The translations under genes were made by a program, and so were the position numbers. A stretch of DNA of 64,000 nucleotides from Desmodesmus armatus (taxonomy: Eukaryota; Chlorophyta; Chlorophyceae; Sphaeropleales; Scenedesmaceae). Positions 55,001 to 64,000 of this stretch are shown here, one piece after another (the stretch's first letter is position 1; every line of letters starts with the position of its first letter). Location of the stretch: positions 248,001 to 312,000 of the forward strand of contig VIIQ02000025.1 in assembly GCA_007449985.2 (NCBI GenBank), in the 5' to 3' direction. A model generated the notes under the pieces. The model had not been told where the DNA came from, did no database searches, and saw only the letters and a list, made by a program, of their open reading frames with translations.

Positions 55001-57110
55001 TGCCGCCATCTGCGCATCTGTGGAAACGCAGCCAAGGGTGCGCTGACAGCAGAGCATCAATGTCATGTGACATGCTGTCCTGGTCACAAAACCAGCCTGG
55101 TGAGCAGCTGCTTGCTTACAGGGGCCGTGTCTGGCTGCTGCAGGTCACGCCCGGGCTGCAATGCCTGCAGCAATGCTGTGAGTGCCAGGACGCAGCTTAC
55201 CCTCTCACCTCAGGTATCCTGTGCTGGCCATGCACTGCTGGGGCGCCATCTGCCGGGCGCGCATGGCAGTGCAGTGCGCTTGCTGAGGCAGGATTCATAC
55301 CACTGAGGCTGGAAGATCTGCTACAAGCAGGACTGTGTACTGCTGGTCTGTGGCAGCGCAGCTAAGCTGTCAACTGTATGGGCTCCGGCAGATCCTGTGG
55401 CCTGCACTGCTGCGAAAGCGGGTGAAAGCTGCTGCTGTCTTTGCGAGCGCACTCCATGTGGAGTATGGGCTGGTACAGCTAGGACCTGCAGCAATGCAGC
55501 ACGACAGCATGCATGGTTGCTGTCTGTTCCAGTGGCTGTCAGCTGGTAGCAGATGCAGGGGCCCTGCAGGGCCGTGCAGCTGCCTGGGTAGTATGAGCGT
55601 GTAATCACACACACAGACTAGACACGTTGGTTGTGGGCTCAGGCTGCTGCTAGATGTGCCTGCAGGCAGCCAGATAGGGCTGAAAAGAACCTCACTGCTT
55701 TGGGCCCATGCTTGAGCTCACATGTGCCTGGAAACATTGCAAAGGGGCCCTGTGGGTTCGGATCATGAATAGGGCTTGCTTATGGCCAGGGAAGCATCTT
55801 GCCTACGATGCAGGGAGCCAGTATGTGGAGGAGTTGATAACGTGCAAACCTAGCATGCCTCGCGGCGCTTCTGTGCAGCACGGATCCATCCAAGGCGGTG
55901 TCGCGAATTTCCTATGCCGTGCAGCATGTACACGCACTCACAGGCCAGCTGAAGACTCCCACCGTGTAAGCAAGCACTGTGCGCTCTTCAGAAGCTCCCT
56001 GACTGATCCGCTCGACCGCAAAATGCACGCAGGCGCCCGAACCCTGTTCGAACCTCCTCAAGATTCAGGCGTTTCCGTCCTTGCTGCTCCCCTTGCTGAA
56101 CTACGTAAATGTCGCCGACGCTCCAGCGAGCTGCTGGGCTGGTTGAGCCTGGTTGCTCCCCCATGCGCCGGTCAAGCTGCCACGATGGCTATCACCTGCC
56201 AATGTTTTGGATGACCACAGAGGAGGATAAGGCGCTGGTCCAACGGCGCAGCGGTCATGATTGTCTTGTTACAGCAGCAAATGCTTATCACAACTCGGCC
56301 TGTGCGACTGTGCCAGTGTCAGCTCAGTGCGTGTAAATGAAACGACATGGCAGCAAAGATTTAGCAGGGGCTGTGTGCTGGTATTTGCGGTCAACGAGGA
56401 GCAAGGTTGACCCAGAAGGCAATACGCCAGAGGAGGCCAAACGCAACAACAAAGACAAAGAGTAAGATGCTCTATACAATTCAGTCTTGAGCTGCCTGAA
56501 ATTACACCTTGGACGTTCTCAAAACCCTCCTCACTGGGTGACCAAAGAATCATGTGAGGCATCAGTACTGCATCTCGCGCTGGTATGCACTCGGTGACTC
56601 TGCACTGTGCAACATTACTGCCTGCTTGTTTGTGGAAACAACGTTCAATCACCAACGCCATCAACACCGTGCTGGCTGCCTGCGAGGAGGTGTGACCTGA
56701 AAACTGCTAGCCTGCTCAAGTGAGAAGGCCCGCGAAAGCATCCGCACAGCCGAAAAACCCTTCATGTATGGAGCGTAGCTATGTGTGAGCAGCTGTAGCC
56801 CTGCAAGCGGCTCTTGGGGCAGCAAGGAGGCGAAAGACCATCATGGCAGGCTCAAGCACACAGAGTGGCATTCACTGTTGAGGCCTGCCTCTAATGGAGA
56901 GATGACGGCTGAAGTTTTTTGCTGTTCCTTTTTGCTGCCTGTGCACTGTCTGTGATGGTCACATGCAGGTCCACACAGGGGAGGGGAGTGCAGCCTGGGA
57001 AGGCCCCACAACAGCAGGAGACCAACAGCCGCGCTGACACCTAACACCCTAGGGCGCGGCGGTTGCAAGCACCGCGATTTGAGGACGGAAACGGGAGTTG
57101 TTTGGCCTGT
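52089..57110. other. 5-kb gene-poor region; no recognisable gene
   Basis: A TGTAA at 52123-52127 may be the SET gene polyadenylation signal. Minus-strand frames at 54865-54733 (hydrophobic N-terminal leader followed by a GTGAGG donor), 53969-53667 and 53565-53347 look somewhat protein-like, but I could not link them or match a family. A hairpin with 10-bp arms lies at 53166-53189. The plus-strand frame at 55708-56214 has no motif. The region could hold a lineage-specific gene. Confidence 0.45.
54733..54865 (-). CDS. Candidate first exon of an unidentified minus-strand gene
   Basis: It starts ATG with a hydrophobic leader (MHRHTALLAAIGALVLST) and ends CTGCAG before GTGAGGAAG, a good donor. 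The leader resembles a signal peptide. I found no convincing downstream exon, so this is only a candidate. Confidence 0.2.
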
Positions 57111-57400
57111 TGTGGAGGGGTTAGAAAATTGCAGTTGCTGCTGTTGTGGGTGTCCCCCAAGCACAGAGCAGCAGCGCTCTTGCCGTGGGGGTCTGCGGCC
57201 TACGTAGTCAGAACCTGGCAACGTTCTCAGCTTCGACAAACGTGAAGGGCTCTGCAGCACATCCAGCAACAGCTAGTGTGGGCCTGTTGGCAAATCTGGC
57301 AGTCCGCTGTTTGTCCAGCCTCGCTGCTGACAGTACAAATCCTCTAGCACAGCTGAGGGCAGGCTGCTACCCTCCTAGTTGGAGGTTGTGACCGTCTAGT

Positions 57401-60400
57401 TGCTGTTGGGCAGCATTTGAAGCAGCAGTAGCAGCCCTGTCAGCGTCAGCACTCCCTGCTGCTGCCTGCGCAGGGGCTGCAGCCCCTCTACCCTGTGCAG
57501 CACCTGCAGCAGCAAGCCATCGCAATGATAAAGGGGACCCCGACCAGCCCTCAAGGGCTGTCTCCCCACATGCCGCTGCTACAGGAGGTAGTAGCACACC
57601 TCAGCACAGCGCAGCAGGCGCTGTGCAACAGCGTGCTGGCAGCACAGCAGCTGCTGCACCAGCTGCAGATCTAGCCTCAGCGGGACAGCCAGTCCTGCTG
57701 TCTAACCAGGCTAGGGCTCAGCAACAGCAGCAGCAGCAGGAGTCATCCTGCCTGGATGCTGTGCCATCACCTAACTTGGCTGTGCTGTTTGCTGACATGG
57801 GCCTGCAGCAGCAGCTGTGCGCGCCACCAGGTGTCAGCATCAGCAGCACAGGCCCGCCCGGCACCAGCAGCAGCAGCTTCGGCCCCATAGCCAAGACAGC
57901 AACAGCACCAGCACCACACCCAGCCTTCCCTTGCTTGGCAGGGCTGGGGTATGGGAATGGGCATGCAGCCGAAGCAGCAGCCGCTGCTGCTGGCAGCTGC
58001 CCAGCTGCCTCTGCCCTGAGCACAGCAGCGCTGGCAGCAAACGCTGCGGTGGGTGCTGCGTGCGGCAGCAGTGGCCTCAGCCGCACCAGCAGCAGCAGCA
58101 GTGCCGCATTCCAGGTCACACCATCAGGCAGCGGCCCGGAGCAGCAGCAGCCTCAAGCAGCAGCACTAGGGCTGTTGAGTGACCTGGGTGTGAGCATGGA
58201 GAGCCTGCAGCGGCTGCTCACCGCTGACTGTGTGGACAACTTTGAGCAGCCTGTGTGGATGGTGGTAAACCTGCAGGTGGGTGGGGTGGGTGGGTGGGTG
58301 GGTTCATGTCCTGTCTTGTTGATTGATGGTGTGCAAGGAATGACTGCCGCATTCAAGGCTTGACCACGACAGGCATACAGCGTATTGTATCAGTGCATCC
58401 CCTGTGTGTGCTGGGAAGCAGCAGCCACTGCCCTGAGTGCACAGACGGGCACCCCAGCACGCTGAGCACAGCAGCTGTCTGGGCTTGGTCCTGTCGGTTT
58501 GGTGTCGAGCACTGCTGCACGGCTGCATGCATGTTTTGACAGCTTGGCTGCATCTGATTCATCAGGCCGCGTGCTGCCGTTTCAACAAAGCAGCAGCAGG
58601 ATTATACTGTTGTCTGCTTCCTACTTGCCTTGCCATGCAGTCTCTGCTGATCCTACGATCGTGTCTGACATGCTACTTTCTGCCTGCCTGATCATCTGAT
58701 GCTGTGCTTGCATGCTTGCCCTTCTGCTCATGCTGCCCCAACTCTCCCTCTCTCCTCCCCCAGGGCAAGATCAAGGGCAGCTACACTCCTGAGAAGATGT
58801 TGGAGTTCTTCAGGAGGGGCACACTCAGCGCCTCACAGCTGCTGCTGGGCATAGACCAGAACCTGCCATACAGCGCACGACAGGTGGGTGGCGGTGATGC
58901 ACATGTGCAGCACGCTGCTGCTGATGTTTGAGCTACTGTTCTGTGCTAGCAGCAGAGGCGCTGGCAGAGGCTAGTATGGGTACACTCAGCCGTTCACACA
59001 GAAGCATGGAGTCGCTGGCCCCCTGTGCTGGCCTGTGCTGGCCTGTGCTGGCCCAACCATGCAGTATAGACCCGCCGGTCTGCACAGTGCACCAGAGCTG
59101 CACAAGTCGCTAGCCATCTGTGCTGACCTATGCCTGGCCTGTGCTGACCCACCTGTGCAGTATACATCCTGATATCATACAGTTGTCCATGCTTTCACAC
59201 GCGCTGGACTTGGCACAGCCCATATGGACCATGCGCAAGCTGTCCAGCAGCCTTGACACCTGATAATTGGGGAAGAAAATGTTACACGCAGACACATTCG
59301 CCACACATCAATGACATCAATTGCCAACTGAGCGTCCACCGTGCTACTCAGCACTGTGTAGCTGACAAAACTTTCGGACAAAACAATGGCGGCCATTCTG
59401 CTGTGCTGCCGTACACCCACACTTCATGGATACACTTGATGGTTGTAACACATGTGTTACATGTTACATGTGTTAACATTCTCTCTGCCTCCCTTCCTGT
59501 GTCCTCCCTCCCTGCCCACCACCCCCACCCTCTGCTGTCAGGACCTGTCGTTTTACCGCCGGCTTGACTCCCTTGTGAAGTGTGTCCACTGTGGCGCCCG
59601 CTACACCCCCCTGACGGAGGCAGCCGCCACTGCCCTCAAGCAGCAGGGACTCACTGGCAGCCACTGGCAGCTGCTGGCGCCACAGCACACCACGACACAG
59701 CACGGCGACGGCCGCACCACCCCATGGGCCTCTCAGCATAGCTCTCAGCACAGCCTGCTGAGCAGTCGGCTGGGGCAGTCAGGGAATGACAGCAGCGGGG
59801 GAGGGGCAGGTGGCAGTCGCCCCGGCACGCCTGCAGCAGCGGCTGCGCAGCTCAGGTCGGCCCTTGAGAGGCTGTGCGGCTGCAGTGTGACAGAAGCCAT
59901 GGCCATTGACCGCGCTGCTGCAAGAGTGCCTATGGCTGCTGCTGCTTCTGCTGCTGCTGTGGGATCTCAGGCTGCGCAGGCAGAGATGCAAGCAGCAGCA
60001 GATGTTGCATCCACACCAGCAGAAGCAGCGGCAGAAGCAGCACCAGCACCATCCGCAGCTGAGGAGCGAAGAGAACCGAAGGTTGAAGTCTCAGTGTCAG
60101 TGTCGGCAGGCCCAGCAGGTTCCAGTGCTGAGGGTCCATCAGCACCCAGCCCTGAGGCCAGCAGCAGCAGCAGCAGCAGCAGCAGTGACCCCAAGGACCC
60201 TGTGTGGTTGTACATCAACCACCTCGGCTGGTGCAGGTGGGTGAAGCATGCACTGGGGCTGGCTGATGACACAACACTACCTGTTCACCCTGCAGGACAC
60301 CAACGGTGCATGCATACATGTGCACTGTTAGGCGGCTGGCGTGCATGCAGACTGACGCAAATACTGCCTGCATGCACGTAGTGTGAGCTTTCACAGATCT

Positions 60401-62007
60401 TGCAGATTCGCCCCTTTGGTACAGCTGGAGTTTCATCACAACAAGACGTGTTCCTCAGCCATCTACTGGCATCCTTGTCCCTGAACAGCGGGCCGTTCAA
60501 ATTGTGCACTTCTGGCTCTGACCCCACCTGGCTGTGTGTCTGTCGTTGCCACGCCAATATGCTGCTGCTGCAGGGGCCCCTTTGTTGGTGGGCGGATCGT
60601 GCAGGCCCACATGTGTGGCCGCCTGCCCAGGGACACCCTGGTTGCTGCCCATGCACCTGAGGTGCCCTCTGCTGTGGCCAGCACAGATATCGCCTACTTC
60701 TTCAGGTGGGTAGTTTTGAGGACCTCAAAGGCATTCAAACATGGCTTGAAACCATCCATGTGTGCATGATGTGGCCTTGCATGTGCTGACAACGTGTGTG
60801 TTTGCATGAAATTGTGCAGCACGCACTTGTCTTGTGGCTACAAAGCCAAGCCTTTGTATATAATACGTATCCATTGCCTGCTGCTATGACGGCATAGCAC
60901 CCATGGACCCTTGGACGGCCTCGTGTGCAAGTGCTTCAGGCACGTGCATAGTGCACATGTGTTGTCCTGCAGTGGAGTGCAATACTGTAAGCGCTGTGCT
61001 GTGCGCTGCTTTGTCGAGCCTGCTGACAGGTGCGAACTTTGCAGCACGCTGACACCGTGCTCGCTTTGTGTTGTCCTTTACATGTTCAGGTTTTGTTTTG
61101 TTTCACTAGAAAGCCTCGGCTCAGCGCGGTACTCCGCAGGGCAAGCTGTACATGTGTTGACAGAGCCATCTTTGATCCTGTGTCAGTATTCTCAACACCT
61201 GTACCCCCTTCTGCTGCCCTGCTGCCCCCCCCCCCACCAGGCCCCTGGGTGTGCTGTTGGACAACGTGGGCAATGGCTGGACCTACAACGCCATCACATG
61301 GAGTGACGTGGCAACACGAGACCTGGCCGCAACAACACTGACGGTGGGTCCATGAATACGGCATGGGATTGTGTGCTGCCCGGGCACCACTTACAACCTC
61401 CCGCACCACTGACTGCATTGACAAAAACCTGCAATTAATACACCTTTCTCCTGCAACATGACATGCAGGCACTGAACTAGACTGTGCACATCATCCTGGT
61501 AGTGACTGATGAATGTGTCTGTGCTGGACCCTACTTCCTGCAGGTGCCCCTGTCTGCTGCTGATGGCTCCTGGCAGCCCCTCAAGTGGGAGGGACCAGCG
61601 CCCGCACCCTCACTGGTGAACCCAGACCAGCTGCTGCCGCCACAGTCCATCCCTACCGCCGCCACACAGCCCCTGCCACCAGGGCCGGGCCGCGGCAGGG
61701 CTAGGGGTGCTACAGGCAGCCCCGGCAGCAGCACGGGAGCCCGCTACGCCAGAAGGCGTGCGCAAAGGGCCCAAGTCGTCATGCCTCTGTCCTTCGGTTC
61801 CTGTCGGCTACCGCAGCGCTGTGTGCGCGGGTTTGACTACCCCCCTGCAGGGTGTAGCCCTGATTCAGCGGCTGGGTCCCCAACACTGTTGATGCCTGGT
61901 GTCTCAGGGGTGCGGCTTCTTGCGCAGCGGTACCCAGATCCGCAGCTGCCACTGCTGCCGCAGTCAGTGCCACTGTCTGTTCAGCAGCATTTCAACCAGC
62001 CGGTGGC

Positions 62008-62039
<32 letters not shown>

Positions 62040-62752
62040 TGTCGCCCCCTGCTGTGCTGCTGGGTCACGTGCAGGCACAGCACAACCAAGCTGCTCTGCC
62101 GGTTTATGGCCCCCAGCAGCTAGCACTGCCAAGCCTGCAGCAGCAACAGCAGCTGGCACACCAACAACAGCAGCAGCAGCAGCTCATGGGGCTGGACCCA
62201 CAGTATAGCAGCCCGGCATGCTCCTTGTCGGCCCTGTACTCTCCTGTCCCACCGCAGTTGTTCCATGACAGCAGCAGCAGCAGCAGTACCACCCTCAACG
62301 GTTTGCCGCTGCAGCAAGGGCAGCTGCTGCAGCAGGCGCACCAAGCTGGGCTGCAGCTGCAGCAACAGCAGCAGATGCTGCTCCTGCAGGCACAGCAGCA
62401 GCAGCAGCAGATGCAGTCTGTCCTGCAGCTGCAGCCGTTGGCTCAGCACACACCGTTGCTGCAGCTCCATCAGCCGCACATGCAGCAGCAGCAGGAGGAG
62501 GACTCGTTGAGCCAGCTGCTGCAGCAACAGATGCAGCTTCAACAGTCAGCAGCGCTATTGGGCCAACAGCTGCAGCATGTGCAGCTTGCTGTGCTGCCAC
62601 AAGGCGCTGCTCAGCAGCAGCAGCAGCAGCAGCTGGTGGCGGTGCCTCAAGGCGTACACCAGCAGCAGCACCTGCTGGCGGCCAAGTTTGAGCAGGGTGT
62701 GAATGAGCAGCAGCCGCAGAGCCAGTTTATGCCCTACTGGCAGACGCCCTAG
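57401..62752 (+). CDS. Gln-rich protein with two GYF-like segments; 5' end unresolved
   Basis: Exons: about 57401-58276, 58764-58883, 59542-60236, 60574-60705, 61241-61343, 61544-62752 (about 1,045 residues visible). Junction phases agree. The first segment, PVWMVVNLQGKIKGSYTPEKM then FFRRGTLSASQLLLG, and the second, PVWLYINHLGWCRGPFVGGRI then MCGRLPRDTLV, both resemble GYF domains, which bind proline-rich peptides in RNA-processing or translation-control proteins. A C-x2-C pair (KCVHCGARY) lies between them. The C-terminal 400 residues are Gln-rich. No ATG exists in the first 400 bases of the frame, and an in-frame TGA sits at 57389-57391, so a 5' exon is missing; 57401 follows a CTAG that could be an acceptor. 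Frame is also open at 57110-57388. The function is inference. Confidence 0.68.
59268..59313 (-). mobile_element. Short 3' tail of the LINE family
   Basis: 46 bases are identical or nearly so to 47941-47986 (TGGGGAAGAAAATGTTACAC...). It lies in the intron before exon 3 of the GYF-like gene. Only the 3' terminus of the element is present. Confidence 0.6.
59434..59475. repeat. Palindromic ACATGTGTTA cluster
   Basis: TAACACATGTGTTA is a perfect 14-base palindrome, followed by a second ACATGTGTTA. A related stretch (CTTGATGGTTGTA...CATGTGTT) is at 99-123, suggesting a dispersed short repeat. Confidence 0.6.
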
Positions 62753-64000
62753 GCTTTTGGCACTACCAGGCCGGTTGCCGGGGTAGGAGTACTTGAGGGT
62801 GACTTGGGGTCCTGCTATAGCAAAGTTTGGAAGGGGATTCCGTCTTGTCTTCTGTTTGCAAGTGCCTGTAGCACTCCCACACAGCGTCAGGCCCGTACAA
62901 TGGTTGGCTTCCCCCTATTTTGCAATTTTTCTGTTTTATTTGGGGGATGCAAGAGGCAGTTTATCTCAAGGTGTGAGGTCATTCCCTATGGGATTGCACC
63001 TGTTGGAGGCTCCGCTCAGCACTGCAGTGGTGCAGACGTGCCTGTGGCAGCATATGCGGGCTTCCTTGCTGGCACGGTGGTGTACATGTGTCCATGCATG
63101 CGCTACGAGTGTACAGTGCAGCATCATGATGTGTCACTTTTGTCTCTCTTGGCCACCCGGTACTGCTGTACAAGTGCATCAACTGTTTTGCAGACCAGGC
63201 TGTATGGTGAGCTAGCTCCTGCACGCCTGGAATGGTGCCGCATGGTTTTTTTCTGTTGCTTTGCTATGTGTCAACGGGAGGGGTCCAGCAGGCAGTTTCT
63301 ATTTGCCACGCAGTACAGCTGTGCAATGACATTGACTGTTTTGCAGACCGGGCTGTGTGGTGTGCTAGCTCTGGACGCCTAAATGGTGCCGCATGGTTTC
63401 CGTCTGTTGCTTTGCTATGTGCTTGCTATGTGTCAGCCAGAGGGGTCCAGCAGGCGGTTGAGTAGCAGGACAGGCATGTCAACAGGCCGTCAGAAGGCAG
63501 CTTAGTCACTGGTGGTGGTGATGGCCCCACTACAAGATCGGCATGTCACTGAGTCATACGATATTGCAGGGCAGGCTGTTCAGCAGCTCGAGGCTGTTGC
63601 CAACCAATCAGTGCATGGACCCGCATGTTGTCCTCCCTTGCTGCTGGTGACTATCTTTAATCTATGGTTGTCGGGGTGTTTCTGGGCTGTTTTATCGTTC
63701 GCCTCCTTGCGAGCGTTTCTTCTTGCATGGCACATGGTTTGTCTTTGCTTGTGTCTTCTCACCACATGCCTTTCTCGCTGTTCAGGTTAAGGGTGTTACT
63801 TTGCTGGTGGTGGGGTTCAAAGAACATTGTGGTGGGGGCGTGTGTCACATGTATAACGTGGGTGAAGGCGGGGGCCGTGGCCGGCATGAGTTTCAATCAA
63901 ACTCAGTACAAGTTTACCTGAGCGCTGCGCAAGGATGTACACCCCACGTGTTTACCCCAGCAGCGCATGCCACGTTGGTGTTGATTTCAGCCGGCTGGGG
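62753..64000. other. 3' flank without recognisable gene
   Basis: Probable 3' UTR of the Gln-rich gene, then repeats. Open frames are short and lack motifs. A 153-bp tandem repeat covers about 63153-63460. Confidence 0.5.
63153..63460. repeat. 153-bp imperfect tandem repeat, two copies
   Basis: ACTGTTTTGCAGACC(A/G)GGCTG at 63182 recurs at 63335, and ATGGTGCCGCATGGTTT recurs in step. The copies share about 85 percent by eye. No coding potential is evident. Confidence 0.75.

Noticed and set aside
57389..57391. Selenocysteine reading of the in-frame TGA in the GYF-like gene
   Set aside because: There is no redox motif around it and no SECIS-like element was seen; a missing intron or UTR boundary is simpler.

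Overview
The window is nuclear DNA of a ciliated green alga of the Chlorophyceae (Chlamydomonadales or Sphaeropleales type). The evidence is intron-rich genes with GT-AG introns, heavy (CAG)n/(CTG)n tracts that encode poly-Gln, poly-Ala and poly-Ser, an octotricopeptide-repeat (OPR) organelle factor, a plastid bifunctional shikimate-pathway enzyme, and two ciliary genes (I1 dynein intermediate chain IC140 and B9D1). The standard code fits: TGA closes most reconstructed genes. I assembled the gene models by hand from splice sites, phase continuity and recalled family motifs. No search was run.

Layout. 1-2.3 kb: no recognisable gene. 2.3-5.4 kb (+): membrane protein with an extracellular beta-helix repeat region, a Cys-rich stalk and about nine membrane segments; one G-run is a base short. 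5.4-8.0 kb: no gene. 8.0-10.3 kb (-): secreted SelM/Sep15-type thioredoxin-fold protein. It is divergent from 10.6-18.9 kb (+), an S28 serine carboxypeptidase with 13 exons. 19.8-28.2 kb (-): IC140/DNAI3-type dynein intermediate chain, 19 exons, head-to-head with 28.5-30.3 kb (+) B9D1, 6 exons. 30.9-36.0 kb (-): OPR protein, divergent from 36.5-46.4 kb (+) dehydroquinate dehydratase/shikimate dehydrogenase (11 exons), whose last intron holds a tRNA-Thr(UGU). 47.2-52.1 kb (+): plastid SET-domain methyltransferase, 7 exons. 52-57 kb: no recognisable gene. About 57.4-62.8 kb (+): Gln-rich protein with two GYF-like segments. 62.8-64 kb: repeats only.

The most unusual feature is structural. In at least four neighbouring genes, exon edges are copied into the adjoining introns together with their splice site. 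I call these copies echoes. Echoes beside exon starts carry an acceptor plus the exon 5' part; those beside exon ends carry the exon 3' part plus a donor. Extremes are a five-copy 171-bp array of an in-frame 84-nt exon in the peptidase gene, and ten decoy copies of the first 26 or so bases of exon 10 in the shikimate gene. A 5'-truncated LINE with a 7-bp target duplication has inserted into one echo.

Four otherwise well-preserved genes each contain one apparent single-base frame break, at least two of them in G-runs. Assembly error is the simplest explanation and should be excluded before calling pseudogenes.
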